This document shows, piece after piece, positions 8,538 to 19,598 of a stretch of 64,000 nucleotides of DNA. The translations under genes and the position numbers were made by a program. Origin of the DNA: Brumicola pallidula DSM 14239 = ACAM 615 (lineage in GTDB: Bacteria > Pseudomonadota > Gammaproteobacteria > Enterobacterales > Alteromonadaceae); NCBI RefSeq assembly GCF_000428905.1, contig NZ_AUAV01000017.1, positions 1 through 64,000 on the forward strand, in the 5' to 3' direction. Numbering within the stretch: position 1 is the first letter of the stretch; each line of letters starts with the position of its first letter. Below the pieces are notes generated by a model. That model was given only the letters and a program-made list of their open reading frames with translations. It did no database searches and was not told the origin of the DNA.

Positions 8538-10721
8538 ATGAAGGCGTTAATAAAATTTTTAGTAATGTGCACCACCTCTATTATGCTTTTTGCATGTGGT
8601 GGCGGAGGTGATTCTTTAACTAGAGATGGCGGTGGTGTTATAACGACACCTGACCCTGATCTGGTCGCCACTTATTCGGTAGGTGTGAGTATTGCAGATA
8701 ATCAGGGCAATGCAGCGAACGAGTTGAGTGAAGGTAACCCATTAACTATCACGACAACATTAACCGCTACCAATGGTGGTATTATTAATGACGTGTTGGT
8801 TACTTTTTCTCTAAGCCAAGCAAATTTAGCAACATTTAGTAATGACACCGCAACAGCATTAACTAATGCTGACGGTGTCGCTGTTATTGGCCTTGAAGTC
8901 GGTAGTTTGCGTGGTGACGGTGTTGTTAGCGCAACTATAGAAGCGGGGGCATCAGGCACTGTAGGATTTAGCTCCGCAGGTATTCAGGAAGTTCAAGTAG
9001 TACCGGCATCCTTAGAATTGTTTGCAACACAAGTGCAAATGGCTTCCAGTGGTGATGACAAGGTAGAATTGATTGCGGTTGTCAAAAATGAACAAAACGT
9101 CTTGTTAGAAGGCGTAGTGGTTGCATTTTCTGCGGACGCGGGTTCATCAATAGAGAGCGTTTCAGGCTCGACAGGGCCAGATGGAAAGGCCACCGCGACA
9201 TTAACGACTGAGAATAATCGCAGTAATAGAGTGATTAACGTTACAGCGAGTACAGCATCATTAACTGACTCGTTGTCAGTAGATGTTGTTGGTACAGAAA
9301 TTAACATCAACGGTGCTACCTCGGTGATTATAAATGACCAGGCGCCAATTACATTTAACTTGGTCGATTCGTCAGGTATCGGTATATCGGGGCAGCAATT
9401 AACGCTTTCAACCGATGTTGGTCAGTTAGATAACGTTGCTCCAGTTACCGGTGCTAATGGTCAAATTACGGTTAACTTTACCGCGACTTCATCAGGTCAA
9501 GGGACCATTAGTGCTTCAGCATTAAATGCCTCCGGTTCGTTACAAATGACAGTGCAGCAAGATGATTTTTCATTTTCGTCATTGCCCGATGCAGATGTTC
9601 CTCTGCAAACGGATCAAAGCCTTTCAGTTCGTTGGTTCAAAAATAATGCCGCATTTGTAGGCGGCTCAGTTACGATAACAACTTCTCGTGGCATTATAGC
9701 AACACCAACAGTGACGACAAATTCGGCGGGCACTGCAACCGTCATTATTCGGTCCGAGTTTGCAGGTCCAGCCTCAATTTCAGCGTCAGGTACCGATGCA
9801 GATGGTAACAACGTTACAGCGCGAGCAAATATCGAGTTTATTGCTACGCAAGTTGAAAGCGTATTTGTTGATGCTACACCTGACTTGATTGGTCCAGAAG
9901 GACAGACCAGCACTATTAGTGCTGTTGTCCGTGATCCAAGTGGCAATCTAGTAAAAGGTAAAGTAGTTGATTTCACTCTAATTGATTCTAACGGTGGCAG
10001 CATTGAACCAAACAGCGCAACCACTGGCAGTGACGGAATTGCTTCTACTGTATACACATCAAATGCGGTTAGTCCAGAAGATGGTGTAACCATACAAGCA
10101 ACAGCAGACAGTGTCGTGGGGCAGGTTGATTTAACCGTAGGTGATAGAGCATTTGATATCTCGATCGGAACCGGTAATGAAATTGAGGACCAAGACCCTT
10201 CAACATACCTAAAAGAATTTGCCGTGTTTGTGAGTGATTCCGTTGGTCGCCCAGTTGAGAATGCTGCTTTAACAGCTTCAGCAACGCCAATAAAGTTAGT
10301 TAACGATGGTTCCTACAGAAAGGGTGTATGGATTTGGGATACTGATAATGAAATATGGATTGCGACCACGACAATAGAGTGCGCAAACGAAGATCTTAAC
10401 AACAATGGTCGTTTGGATGCAGGTGAAGATACCAATAATGATGAAGAATTAACACCGGGTATCATTGGTACCATTAGTTTCAAAGACAGTATTTCTCGCA
10501 CCAATGCTGCAGGTCAAGCAACGCTTGAGCTTAGATATCCTAAGCAGTTTGCCGTGTGGGTAGGAGTAGAGGTATCCGTTTTTGGACAAAGCTCGGGTAG
10601 TGAAGCGAGAGATAGCCAGACTTTGACTCTGCCAATTGCAGCCACTGACATTGCTAGTGAGGTAAATCAGCCGCCGTCGAATCCATTCGGCTTTAGTTCA
10701 ACGTGTACAGATCCAAATTAA
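8538..10721 (+). CDS. Lipoprotein with tandem bacterial Ig-like (Big_1) domains
   Basis: This 727-residue protein begins with a signal peptide ending in a lipobox (LFAC, Cys20) followed by a glycine run, so it should be lipid-anchored in the envelope. The body is a series of beta-rich Ig-like repeats, recognisable by recurring phrases such as TGPDGKATATL, TGANGQITVNF, TNSAGTATVII and TGSDGIASTVY, the closing strands of Big_1 domains found in invasins. Near residue 620 a DLNNNGRLDAGED stretch resembles an EF-hand-like calcium loop. No catalytic domain is visible. A role in surface adhesion or envelope spacing is an inference. A bidirectional terminator follows. Confidence 0.85.
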   Translation: MKALIKFLVMCTTSIMLFACGGGGDSLTRDGGGVITTPDPDLVATYSVGVSIADNQGNAANELSEGNPLTITTTLTATNGGIINDVLVTFSLSQANLATFSNDTATALTNADGVAVIGLEVGSLRGDGVVSATIEAGASGTVGFSSAGIQEVQVVPASLELFATQVQMASSGDDKVELIAVVKNEQNVLLEGVVVAFSADAGSSIESVSGSTGPDGKATATLTTENNRSNRVINVTASTASLTDSLSVDVVGTEININGATSVIINDQAPITFNLVDSSGIGISGQQLTLSTDVGQLDNVAPVTGANGQITVNFTATSSGQGTISASALNASGSLQMTVQQDDFSFSSLPDADVPLQTDQSLSVRWFKNNAAFVGGSVTITTSRGIIATPTVTTNSAGTATVIIRSEFAGPASISASGTDADGNNVTARANIEFIATQVESVFVDATPDLIGPEGQTSTISAVVRDPSGNLVKGKVVDFTLIDSNGGSIEPNSATTGSDGIASTVYTSNAVSPEDGVTIQATADSVVGQVDLTVGDRAFDISIGTGNEIEDQDPSTYLKEFAVFVSDSVGRPVENAALTASATPIKLVNDGSYRKGVWIWDTDNEIWIATTTIECANEDLNNNGRLDAGEDTNNDEELTPGIIGTISFKDSISRTNAAGQATLELRYPKQFAVWVGVEVSVFGQSSGSEARDSQTLTLPIAATDIASEVNQPPSNPFGFSSTCTDPN

Positions 10722-10740
10722 AATAAGTTAAATTAAATAG

Positions 10741-10774
10741 AAAAAACCGCTAAATTTGACTTTAGCGGTTTTTT
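10741..10774. terminator. Bidirectional intrinsic terminator
   Basis: AAAAAACCGCTAAA at 10741-10754 pairs with TTTAGCGGTTTTTT at 10761-10774 around a six-base loop. It has a T-tract on both strands and lies between the convergent Ig-lipoprotein gene and astB, so it can serve both. Confidence 0.9.
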
Positions 10775-10778
10775 TATA

Positions 10779-12116
10779 CTAATTTTGGAACCGATATACG
10801 CTCCCAAGGTGTAAAATTTGAGTCAGTTGGTCAAGTGCCGTACGCGATTCTATTAAGAGTTGTGGGTCGATTAAATCAGCAACATGTAACTCATCGCGAT
10901 AGTGCTTGTTAACCCATTCACATAGTCGGTTATAGCTACTTTCATTAATGAAAGTATGTGGATTTACTTTGTTCTTTTCGACTTCTGTCATGGCTACTCT
11001 GAGCCTCAAACAAGCGGGTCCACCACCGTTTTGCATACTCTGTTTTACGTCGAAATAATGTACTTCTTTTATGGGCGTTTTTAAAGTGACGAGTTTTGCT
11101 AGATAGGCAGATACCACAGCATTATTTTCACATTCTTTTGGCGCAATGATTGCCATGTTTCCATTAGGTAGGCGAATAACTTGGGTATTAAATAAATACG
11201 TTTTAACTGCGTCGGCAACAGATACTTCATTGTCGGGTACTTCAATAAAATGAAAATCGTCTGAACCGAATTTCTTCAGTACTTCCGTCTGCATTTTTTG
11301 CGTGTTTAAGAAAGCCTGTTGATGATAAAATAAGACGTTTTGGTTACCCACAGCGATAACGTCATTGTGAAAAACACCGGCGTCAATAACGTCCGGGTTT
11401 TGCTGTGCAAATACAACATTATTTTCGCTTAAACCATGCAATCGTGCGACAGCTTCACAAGCCTCGTAGGTCTGTCGGGCTGGGTATTTTTGTGGCGCTG
11501 GTTTTGACTCATCAAAGGCATAGCGACCAAATACAAACAATTCGACACCATTACCACCATATTCTTGACACAAGCGGGTGTGATTTGCAGCACCCTCATC
11601 ACCAAAATGTTCGTTGTCTGGCAAATGCTCGTGATGCGCGAAATAGTCTGGATCTGCAAACGTCGCTTTTAATATATTACCGGTTATTTGAGGCTCCAAT
11701 GAACGATGATACTTGTTGGTTAAATTGGCCGGCGTAAAGTGTATTTTAGCATCGCCAGTATCGCCGCTGGGTGAGACTGTTGCTGCGTTTGCTGTCCACA
11801 TGCTAGAGGCTGAGCAAGAGGCTAAAAAAATATGCGGTGCCTGCTTATACGCTTGCTGCATTACGTTGGCATCGCTACCGCTAAATCCAAGTCGGCGAAG
11901 TGCGTATATGTCAGGTCTTTCTTGTGGTGCTAGAACGCCTTGTATCATGCCCATATCAGCGAGAGCTTTCATCTTTTGGAGACCTTGCAATGCCGCTTGT
12001 TTCGGTTTACTTGCCACATTAGCGTTACTTTTCGATGCTACATTGCCGAAAGATAAGCCAGCATAATTGTGAGTAGGACCGACTAGACCGTCAAAGTTAG
12101 CTTCAAATTGCTTCAT
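10779..12116 (-). CDS. astB: N-succinylarginine dihydrolase
   Basis: A 445-residue enzyme of the arginine succinyltransferase pathway that hydrolyses N2-succinylarginine to N2-succinylornithine, two NH3 and CO2 in the cytoplasm. It opens with [21 protein letters not shown], the AstB hallmark. Near the C-terminus [11 protein letters not shown] holds the nucleophilic Cys, and the DAGVFHNDV segment (about residue 246) supplies a catalytic His. Length matches the E. coli enzyme (447). The other ast genes are not adjacent, unlike the astCADBE operon of enterobacteria, so astB is probably separately transcribed here. Confidence 0.95.
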   Translation of the reverse strand: MKQFEANFDGLVGPTHNYAGLSFGNVASKSNANVASKPKQAALQGLQKMKALADMGMIQGVLAPQERPDIYALRRLGFSGSDANVMQQAYKQAPHIFLASCSASSMWTANAATVSPSGDTGDAKIHFTPANLTNKYHRSLEPQITGNILKATFADPDYFAHHEHLPDNEHFGDEGAANHTRLCQEYGGNGVELFVFGRYAFDESKPAPQKYPARQTYEACEAVARLHGLSENNVVFAQQNPDVIDAGVFHNDVIAVGNQNVLFYHQQAFLNTQKMQTEVLKKFGSDDFHFIEVPDNEVSVADAVKTYLFNTQVIRLPNGNMAIIAPKECENNAVVSAYLAKLVTLKTPIKEVHYFDVKQSMQNGGGPACLRLRVAMTEVEKNKVNPHTFINESSYNRLCEWVNKHYRDELHVADLIDPQLLIESRTALDQLTQILHLGSVYRFQN

Positions 12117-12429
12117 TTATACATCTCCAATAGTTGCCTTGTGTGTGCTTAAGCCAGCTAGGTTTGCTGAGTACAAGCAGATAAAGGATAGTGTTAGTTG
12201 AGCGAATTACACACGAAGTATACGCAATTTTTTTAACATGCCAATTCATAAATATGAAAAAGTCATAAAAAACAAAGAGTTTAGTCATTTTTAAAATATA
12301 AGTATGTGGAACAACTTGTTTTCTATTCACTTTGTAGATATATGTTAAAAAGGAAATTAATAACATTGTTAATCGCGTTAGACGCTTTTTATAAATAAAT
12401 CACTGTATTTCATAAGGTTCTTTCCATAA
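12117..12429. other. Divergent promoter region between astB and topA
   Basis: About 310 AT-rich bases with no credible coding frame. It must contain promoters for both flanking genes, but I cannot single out boxes with confidence. The topA start is preceded by AAGG about ten bases upstream. Confidence 0.35.
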
Positions 12430-15072
12430 ATGGGTAAATCACTGGTAATAGTAGAGTCACCGGCCAAAGCGAAAACAATAAATAAATATCTAGGTAAAGA
12501 TTTTATTGTTAAATCGAGCGTTGGGCACGTGCGAGATCTTCCAACTAAGGCATTAGGGAGAGTTGAGCCTAAAAAACCAGCGAAAGAACTAAACCAGTGG
12601 ACGGAAAAAAAGAAAGCTGCATACCTAAAGGATTTCGAGTATCAGAAACTCGTTGACCGCATGGGGGTTGATCCAAAACAAAATTGGATGGCGCATTATC
12701 AAATTTTACAGGGTAAAGAAAAAGTTGTCGCAGAATTAAAGAAATTAGCCAAAGACGCTGACACCATTTATCTGGCAACGGATTTGGATAGAGAGGGAGA
12801 AGCTATCGCTTGGCATCTGCAAGAGCTGCTAGACAGTAAAGGCAAAACATTTCAACGAGTCGTGTTTAACGAAATTACTAAGAACGCAATACAAGAGGCT
12901 TTTGCAGACCCCGGCGTGGTTAATATTAACCGGGTAAACGCGCAGCAAGCACGTCGGTTTTTAGATCGTGTTGTTGGTTTTATGGTGTCTCCTTTATTGT
13001 GGAAAAAAGTTGCTCGTGGTTTGTCTGCAGGCAGAGTGCAGTCAGTCGCTGTGCGTCTTGTTGTTGAACGCGAACGAGAAATTAAAATTTTTGTACCAGA
13101 AGAGTTTTGGGATATTCAAGCGGACCTAACTACGCAATCTAAAGATGCATTGAACATGTTAGTTGCAAAGCACAAGGGCGTTGCATTCAAACCGGTCAAT
13201 AAAAACCAAGCTGATGTCGCAGTTAGTGCATTAGAGTCTGCTGAGTACACCGTTGCTAGCCGCGAGTCTAAACCAACACAAAGCCGTCCTTCAGCACCTT
13301 TTATTACCTCAACACTGCAGCAAGCAGCGAGTACTCGCCTTGGATACGGCGTAAAGAAAACCATGACAATGGCGCAGCGCTTATACGAGGCTGGGCATAT
13401 TACGTACATGAGAACTGACTCGACTAATTTGAGCAAAGACGCTGTGGAAGGTTGTCGCCAATATATTCAGAAGAATTTTGGTGTTCAGTATTTACCGAAC
13501 GATCCACTCATTTATGGAAGCAAAGATGGCGCTCAAGAGGCACATGAAGCCATCAGGCCGTCGAACGTTGCCAACAAGGCAGATTTACTCAAGGAAGTTG
13601 AAAGAGATGCTCAGCGTCTCTATGAGCTCATTTGGCGACAATTTGTTGCATGTCAGATGACACCAGCAAAATATGATGCCACTACGATTCGAGTTGAAGC
13701 CAATGGCTATGAACTAACCGCAAAGGGCAGAGTGTTATTATTTGATGGCTGGACTGTGGTGCAACCGCAAATAAAACGCAAAGGTGAGAATGAACTTCTG
13801 CTACCGAACGTGAAGCAGGGTGACAAGCTCAAGCTAATTGAATTGGATCCTAAACAACACTTTACAAAACCGATTGCCAGATTTAACGAAGCATCATTGG
13901 TTAGAGAACTTGAAAAACGCGGTATTGGTCGTCCTTCAACTTACGCAAGTATCATCTCTACTATTCAAGACCGCGGCTATGTTAAATTGGATAGTAAGCG
14001 CTTTTACGCCGAAAAAATGGGCGAGATAGTCAACGATAGATTGGTTGAAAACTTCTCCGATCTCATCAGCTTTGATTTCACCGCCAAGATGGAGCAGCGA
14101 TTAGATGATATTGCGCATGGTGAAACTAAATGGAAGAGCGTTTTAGATGATTTTTATTCTGAGTTTTCAGAACAACTAGAGATTGCAGAAAAACCCGTGG
14201 AAAATGGTGGGATGAAGCTGAATCAGCCCGTTCCTGTGGATATTGAATGTAGCAAGTGCTCGCGTGAAATGAATATGCGTACCGCTAGCACAGGGGTTTT
14301 CTTAGGCTGTTCAGGCTATAATTTGCCGCCTAAAGAAAAGTGCACCAATACGATGAATCTAACGCCTGGGGATGAGGTAATTAAGGTTGAAGATGAAGAA
14401 GAATTAGAAACTGAGGTATTACGCGCTAAACGTCGTTGTGACAAGTGTGGCACCGCGATGGACAGTTACTTGGTGGATGAAAAACGCAAGCTACATGTGT
14501 GCGGTAATGCACCCACATGTGATGGTGTTTTTGTTGAGCAAGGAACATTTAAAATAAAAGGCTATGATGGACCTATTATTGAGTGCGACAAGTGCGGCGG
14601 TAATATGGAACTTAAAAATGGTCGATTTGGCAAATACTTTGGTTGTACCAACGAAGAATGCAAAAATACGCGTAAACTTTTACGCAGTGGGGAAGCTGCT
14701 CCGCCGAAAGAAGACCCTGTATTTTTACCAGAATTAGAATGCGAAAAATCAGAAGCGCATTTTGTATTAAGAGATGGCGCAGCGGGGCTTTTCTTAGCCG
14801 CTCATACGTTCCCTAAATCACGCGAAACACGAGCGCCACGAGTTGCAGAGTTAGCGCGTTTTAGAGATCGAATTTCACCTAAGTTTTATTATTTAGCTGA
14901 TGCACCAAAAGCGGATCCAGATAAAAATCCGTCGATTGTTCGATTTAGTCGCAAAACCAAACAGCAGTATGTGATGTCAGAAGACGATAAAAGTAAAGCA
15001 ACTGGCTGGTCTGCATGGTATGAAAAGGGTAAATGGGTTGTCGACGATAAACGTAAGAAAGCGAAAAAATAG
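12430..15072 (+). CDS. topA: DNA topoisomerase I (type IA)
   Basis: An 880-residue enzyme that relaxes negative supercoils by cutting one strand. The Toprim domain opens with [14 protein letters not shown] and includes the [11 protein letters not shown] metal-binding motif near residue 118. The active-site tyrosine is Tyr326 in ITYMRTDST. Three C4 zinc-ribbon modules follow at about residues 606-640, 670-697 and 720-740 (CSKC, CDKC, CDKC), and a basic tail rich in Lys ends the protein. Length is close to E. coli TopA (865). It is followed nine bases later by the DUF2058 gene, so the two are likely cotranscribed. Confidence 0.97.
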   Translation: MGKSLVIVESPAKAKTINKYLGKDFIVKSSVGHVRDLPTKALGRVEPKKPAKELNQWTEKKKAAYLKDFEYQKLVDRMGVDPKQNWMAHYQILQGKEKVVAELKKLAKDADTIYLATDLDREGEAIAWHLQELLDSKGKTFQRVVFNEITKNAIQEAFADPGVVNINRVNAQQARRFLDRVVGFMVSPLLWKKVARGLSAGRVQSVAVRLVVEREREIKIFVPEEFWDIQADLTTQSKDALNMLVAKHKGVAFKPVNKNQADVAVSALESAEYTVASRESKPTQSRPSAPFITSTLQQAASTRLGYGVKKTMTMAQRLYEAGHITYMRTDSTNLSKDAVEGCRQYIQKNFGVQYLPNDPLIYGSKDGAQEAHEAIRPSNVANKADLLKEVERDAQRLYELIWRQFVACQMTPAKYDATTIRVEANGYELTAKGRVLLFDGWTVVQPQIKRKGENELLLPNVKQGDKLKLIELDPKQHFTKPIARFNEASLVRELEKRGIGRPSTYASIISTIQDRGYVKLDSKRFYAEKMGEIVNDRLVENFSDLISFDFTAKMEQRLDDIAHGETKWKSVLDDFYSEFSEQLEIAEKPVENGGMKLNQPVPVDIECSKCSREMNMRTASTGVFLGCSGYNLPPKEKCTNTMNLTPGDEVIKVEDEEELETEVLRAKRRCDKCGTAMDSYLVDEKRKLHVCGNAPTCDGVFVEQGTFKIKGYDGPIIECDKCGGNMELKNGRFGKYFGCTNEECKNTRKLLRSGEAAPPKEDPVFLPELECEKSEAHFVLRDGAAGLFLAAHTFPKSRETRAPRVAELARFRDRISPKFYYLADAPKADPDKNPSIVRFSRKTKQQYVMSEDDKSKATGWSAWYEKGKWVVDDKRKKAKK

Positions 15073-15081
15073 AGAATAATA

Positions 15082-15636
15082 ATGGCATTATCGTTACAAG
15101 AACAGCTGCTTAAAGCAGGTTTGGCTGACAAAAAAAAATCAAAGAAAATTAAGCAGGAAAAGCATAAACAGGTCAAAGCAAAGCAGCGCAATAATCAAGA
15201 AATAGAAAGCGACTCTAAAAAAGCGGCGGCGGCTGCGCTGTCAGCCAAGCAGGAGAAAGATCGATTACTTAGCCAAGAGCAACGTAATGAAAGATTGCGC
15301 AAAGAGATTATTGCGCAAGTTGTCAACTTAATAAAAGTTAACGCACAACCTCGTCGTAAAGGTGATGTTGTGTTGAACTTTACTGACAATAACCTTGTTA
15401 AACGCATGTATGTTGATAAAAACATGCATAAACTTGTTACACAGGGCCGTTTGTCGGTTGTTAGCTGTGAATCTGATGTGTATGAGTTGGTGCCAACACC
15501 TGTTGCCGACAAGATCAAGGAGCGTGCTCCTGAGTCTGTGATATATCAAGCAACAGAACTACCAGACGATAAAGAGAGCACAGAAGATAATGATTGGTAT
15601 GCTGACTACGATATTCCTGACGACTTGACCTGGTAG
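15082..15636 (+). CDS. DUF2058 family protein (YaiL-like)
   Basis: A 184-residue highly charged protein. It begins with MALSLQEQLLKAGLADKKK, characteristic of DUF2058, and continues as a long Lys/Gln-rich helix likely to form a coiled coil (residues 15-85). A compact C-terminal part contains VVLNFTDNN and the end DWYADYDIPDDLTW. It has no signal peptide and is probably cytoplasmic, possibly RNA- or ribosome-associated given its basic helix, though this is inference. It lies directly downstream of topA and is closed by a strong terminator. Confidence 0.85.
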   Translation: MALSLQEQLLKAGLADKKKSKKIKQEKHKQVKAKQRNNQEIESDSKKAAAAALSAKQEKDRLLSQEQRNERLRKEIIAQVVNLIKVNAQPRRKGDVVLNFTDNNLVKRMYVDKNMHKLVTQGRLSVVSCESDVYELVPTPVADKIKERAPESVIYQATELPDDKESTEDNDWYADYDIPDDLTW

Positions 15637-15684
15637 CTAATATAAGCAGCTCAATGTTGTTGGCAAGTTACTCTTTCATTAAGC

Positions 15685-15718
15685 AAAAAAAAGCAGAATC
15701 AATTGATTCTGCTTTTTT
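15685..15718. terminator. Strong bidirectional intrinsic terminator
   Basis: A near-perfect palindrome: AAAAAAGCAGAATC around a four-base AATT loop with GATTCTGCTTTTTT. It has T-tracts on both strands and serves the topA-DUF2058 unit and the convergent rne gene. Confidence 0.92.
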
Positions 15719-15738
15719 GTGTCTGCCTCAAATCAGCA

Positions 15739-18700
15739 TTATGAACCAGAAGTGGTATTCTTCATCGGTGAACTAGCTTGCGACTTTGAATTCGCAACAA
15801 CCGCTGACTTACCGCCAAGTCCAACATTACCTCTAAGATCGTCAGAAATAACGTGAACTATTTGTGGTTCCGATGGCATATCGACTTTTGCCGGTGTTGC
15901 CATAGGGTGAGACGCAGTCTTAACTGCAACCCTAACATAAGGAACTCGAGCCTTAGTTTCTTTTGCTTTAGTTTGAGCTTTTACCGGCGTTGCTTCTACA
16001 ATTGCTGTTGGCGTTGCTTCTGCAGTTTCAGTTGGCGTTGCTTCAACAGTTGTTGCTGGCGCTGCTTCAACAGTTGTTGCTGGCGCTGCTTCTACAGCAG
16101 CTGTTGGCGTTGCTTCTACAGCTGTTGCTGGCGCTGCTTCAACAGTTGTTGCTGGCGCTGCTTCAACAGCTGTTGCTGGCGCTGCTTCAACAGTCGTTGC
16201 TGGCGCTGCTTCTACAGCTGCTGTTGGCGCTGCTTCTACAGCTGCGTTTGTCGCTGCTTCTACAGTTGCTTCTGCATTAGTGATGACAGTTGCTGTAGAA
16301 GTTACGCTAGCATCTAGCTCAATTTCCTTTTGAATAGGCTCAGGAGACGCTGTTTTTGAAGCTACTTTAGCACTTTGTGCGTCGCTTGGCTGGCTAGACG
16401 CGCTAGCAATAGGCTCGTCAAATTGCAATTCATCTTGCACCGAATTAGCATCATCAGCATCGTCTGAGGTGGTTTTCTCGTCCTTATCTTTCTTGCGACG
16501 TTGACCTGCAGCTCTAACGTGTCTTGGTGAACGTCGCCCTCTGCCACGAGGTGCTTCTGTTTCGCCTTTAGATACGTTGTTATCGTCAGTAGTGCTGACA
16601 TCTGAGGTGTTAGCGTCTGAGGTGTTAGCGTCTGAGGTGTTAGCGTCTGAGGTGTTAGCGTCTGAGGTGTTAGCGTCAGTATCTGGTGACGCTACGGTTG
16701 TTGATGCTACTGCGACTTGGTCAACCGCTTCAACATCTACTGGTGCCTGCACTATAGCATCTGCAACGTTTGTTACCGGCTTATTTTCAAGGTCATGTTG
16801 CACAGAATCGTTGGTTTTGTTCAACGGTGATTCTTCAGCTTGATTTCCCGGCGCTGGCGCAGGGGAATCGTCATTGACGCGCACAGTATTTCTTGTGTCT
16901 CTGCGCTTTCTTCGTTCAGCTGGTGCTCGCTTCTTAGCGGGCTTAGGCGTTGATGAAGTGTCCGGTGTTAATTCAACACTTTCTTGTGGCTTTTCATCTT
17001 GTTTTTCAGGTGCTGTTTTACGCTGCTCGCTCTTTTGATGATCTGGACGATCATTATTGTTGCGACGCTTACGATTATTAGGACGCTCACCTTGTGGCTT
17101 ATCTTGGCGCTCTGTAGAAACTTCAGATGTATTTTCCTTACTAGTTTCCTCTGTACTGGTACCGTCAGGACGATTTCCTCGAGGATTATTTCTACTGCGC
17201 TTATTTTGGTTTCTATTTCTATTGTTATTGTTATTGCGACGCGGCGGCACTGCCACCTCAGGTTGCTTCTCTTCTTCTTCAAAAAGTGATTTAAACCAAG
17301 CAATAGTTTTGGTAACAATAGAAGGTTCAACCTTCTCAACCTTCTCAATTTTCTCAACCTTTTCGGTTGGAGCAGGCGCTGGAGCGGCTTGAACCGGAGC
17401 AGTCATACCCGAAATCGCCGGCTCTTCTCGCACAACTACTTTAGGGGCCGTTGTGTCAGCAGCAGTTTGCGGTACCTGAGCTAACTCAATATTATAGCTA
17501 ATATCATCAATTTTATCATCCGGACGTCGACGCACAATTTCATAATGCGGTGTTTCGAAGTTAGGATTTGGAATAATCAATAATTCAACGTTATGACGAG
17601 TTTCAACGCTCAGTAATGCATGTCGCTTTTCATTAAGCAGATAAGTTGCTACGTTAATCGGCAACTGCGCTTCAATTTGCCCTGTATTGTCCTTGATGCT
17701 TTCTTCTTCGATAATACGTAAAACAGAAAGTGCAAGAGACTCTGTTCCGCGAACAGTGCCATGGCCGCTGCAACGCGGACACACATGGTAGGCAGACTCA
17801 CCTAACGACGGACGTAAACGCTGGCGAGACATTTCGAGTAAACCGAAACGAGATATGCGACCAAGTTGAATGCGAGCTCTGTCAGGTTTGACTGCGTCTT
17901 TCATTCTGTTTTCAACTTCACGTTGATGTTTAACTGGAGTCATATCGATAAAGTCGATAACAACTAAACCACCTAAGTCACGTAAACGTAGCTGTCTGGC
18001 AATCTCATCAGCTGCTTCTAAATTGGTATTAAACGCAGTTTCTTCAATATCACCGCCTTTAGTCGACCGGGCCGAGTTAATATCAATAGAAGTTAATGCC
18101 TCTGTTGGGTCAATAACAATAGAACCACCAGAAGGTAATCTAACTTCGCGTTGAAATGCGGACTCAATTTGACTTTCAATTTGGTAGTGACTGAATAACG
18201 GAACGTCGCCTTCGTAAAGCTTAACTCGACTAACAAAATCAGGACGAACCAACTCAATGTGCGCTAATGCTTTTTCAAAAACAGCAGGGTTGTCGATCAG
18301 TATTTCACCAATGTCTCTGCGTAAGTAGTCTCGAATAGCGCGGACGATGACGTTACTTTCTTGATGAATTAAAAAAGGAGCAGGTTTAGACTCTGACGCC
18401 TTCATAATGTTAGACCAGTGGTTGACTAAAACCCCCAAGTCCCATTGTAGCTCTTCATATGATTTGCCAACGCCAGCAGTACGCACTATTAAGCCCATAC
18501 TATCAGGTAATTCTAATTTACCTAGTGCATGCTTCAGGTCAGTTCTTTCATCGCCTTCAATTCTTCGTGAGATGCCGCCAGCACGAGGATTGTTAGGCAT
18601 TAACACTAAATAGCTACCTGCAAGTGAAATAAAGGTTGTTAACGCAGCCCCTTTTTGGCCTCGCTCTTCTTTATCTACTTGAACAATAACTTGTGTGCCT

Positions 18701-18987
18701 TCTCTAACAACATCTTTAATGTTGGGACGGCCCTCAAGTTTATAACCAGATGGAAAGTAAGTTTTTGCAATTTCTTTTAGTGGAAGGAAACCGTGGCGGT
18801 CAGCACCATAGTCGACAAAAGCAGCTTCTAAGCTTGGTTCAACACGCGTTATTGTACCTTTATAAATATTTGCTTTTTTCTGCTCGTGGCCGGGGCTTTC
18901 AATATCTAAATCGTAGAGTTTCTGCCCGTCTACAAGGGCTACACGCAACTCTTCAGATTGAGTTGCATTTATTAACATTCTTTTCAT
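15739..18987 (-). CDS. rne: Ribonuclease E with a repeat-rich C-terminal scaffold
   Basis: A 1082-residue endoribonuclease that starts most mRNA decay and matures rRNA and tRNA. The N-terminal catalytic half is canonical: an S1 RNA-binding domain at about 35-120, the metal-binding Asp residues in [14 protein letters not shown] and VVIDFIDM, and the zinc-link CPRCSGHG near residue 404. After about residue 520 the protein is disordered: Arg/Asn-rich RNA-binding segments ([17 protein letters not shown]), five ANTSD repeats and twelve octads of the type VEAAPATT. This scaffold would normally bind degradosome partners and the membrane. The gene is monocistronic, with a long leader shared with divergent rluC. 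Confidence 0.95.
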   Translation of the reverse strand: MKRMLINATQSEELRVALVDGQKLYDLDIESPGHEQKKANIYKGTITRVEPSLEAAFVDYGADRHGFLPLKEIAKTYFPSGYKLEGRPNIKDVVREGTQVIVQVDKEERGQKGAALTTFISLAGSYLVLMPNNPRAGGISRRIEGDERTDLKHALGKLELPDSMGLIVRTAGVGKSYEELQWDLGVLVNHWSNIMKASESKPAPFLIHQESNVIVRAIRDYLRRDIGEILIDNPAVFEKALAHIELVRPDFVSRVKLYEGDVPLFSHYQIESQIESAFQREVRLPSGGSIVIDPTEALTSIDINSARSTKGGDIEETAFNTNLEAADEIARQLRLRDLGGLVVIDFIDMTPVKHQREVENRMKDAVKPDRARIQLGRISRFGLLEMSRQRLRPSLGESAYHVCPRCSGHGTVRGTESLALSVLRIIEEESIKDNTGQIEAQLPINVATYLLNEKRHALLSVETRHNVELLIIPNPNFETPHYEIVRRRPDDKIDDISYNIELAQVPQTAADTTAPKVVVREEPAISGMTAPVQAAPAPAPTEKVEKIEKVEKVEPSIVTKTIAWFKSLFEEEEKQPEVAVPPRRNNNNNRNRNQNKRSRNNPRGNRPDGTSTEETSKENTSEVSTERQDKPQGERPNNRKRRNNNDRPDHQKSEQRKTAPEKQDEKPQESVELTPDTSSTPKPAKKRAPAERRKRRDTRNTVRVNDDSPAPAPGNQAEESPLNKTNDSVQHDLENKPVTNVADAIVQAPVDVEAVDQVAVASTTVASPDTDANTSDANTSDANTSDANTSDANTSDVSTTDDNNVSKGETEAPRGRGRRSPRHVRAAGQRRKKDKDEKTTSDDADDANSVQDELQFDEPIASASSQPSDAQSAKVASKTASPEPIQKEIELDASVTSTATVITNAEATVEAATNAAVEAAPTAAVEAAPATTVEAAPATAVEAAPATTVEAAPATAVEATPTAAVEAAPATTVEAAPATTVEATPTETAEATPTAIVEATPVKAQTKAKETKARVPYVRVAVKTASHPMATPAKVDMPSEPQIVHVISDDLRGNVGLGGKSAVVANSKSQASSPMKNTTSGS
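15976..16263 (-). repeat. Twelve 24-bp repeats inside rne (VEAAPATT octads)
   Basis: The minus strand encodes twelve consecutive octads, most of the form VEAAPAT(T/A), with variants such as VEATPTAA and AEATPTAI toward the C-terminal end. Each unit is 24 bases and keeps the rne frame. The units nearest the middle are almost identical in DNA, a sign of recent expansion by slippage or unequal exchange. Confidence 0.9.
16601..16675 (-). repeat. Five identical 15-bp tandem repeats inside rne (ANTSD units)
   Basis: TCTGAGGTGTTAGCG is repeated five times without change on the + strand, encoding ANTSD units on the minus strand. The perfect identity and multiple-of-three length make it an in-frame variable-number repeat candidate. 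Confidence 0.92.
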
Positions 18988-19598
18988 TGTATCTAACTCA
19001 GTATAGGAATAGTCCTAGTAGATACAGTTTTGAATTAACTGTTTTACTGAGCCTCACGGCTGAGTTAAATTGTCCGTTGATGCGATATCGGAAATTACAA
19101 GTTCTTGTTTATTATCATATTTATAAACTTTCATTGCACTAAAAATCCAACAACCCTTTAAAATTTAGGGCTTCCTTTACAATCTTTTAAACTAATGAGC
19201 TTACCTCACTAGCGTTAATTCAAATCTGTTCAACAGTCTATTTACCTGTTTAATTTAACCTTGTTGCATTTATTTTTGAATGCAGTGCATGTCTTTCCTA
19301 GCACTCGTTATCAAGGCGCACATTCATTTTTTTAAAACTGAATGTTGGTAATTGGTGTCGTATATCGCCCGCGAATACTCATTTTGGCATGTAGGGCTGA
19401 CTTGACAGTTTCTCTATTTTGTAACAAGTCATTGACCTGTTGTATTGTTGCCAATAGATGGATACTGTCGCACCGAGTAGTATTATTGCTTATATTGCGC
19501 TGATAAACAAGGGTAGGTAAGTGAAATACAGTTTAAAAAATTCAGAAAAACAGTGATTTGCATGCGTATTTGATCCAAAGGTGAGATATAATGGTCAG
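18988..19598. promoter_or_regulatory. Long rne leader / divergent rne-rluC intergenic region
   Basis: About 600 bases separate rne from rluC. In the direction of rne transcription two clear hairpins occur: one with arms 19345-19339 and 19326-19320 (ACATTCA/TGAATGT) and one with arms 19284-19279 and 19270-19265 (TGCATT/AATGCA). They lie about 280-360 bases before the rne start, so a structured 5' UTR is plausible. In enterobacteria the rne 5' UTR mediates autoregulation by RNase E itself; that this leader does the same is inference. No open frame of interest is present. Confidence 0.4.

Noticed and set aside
15853-16317. Open frame opposite rne encoding a Cys/Trp/Arg-rich repeat protein
   Set aside because: It is the antisense reading of the 24-bp rne repeats; periodic DNA keeps the opposite frames open and there is no ribosome-binding site.
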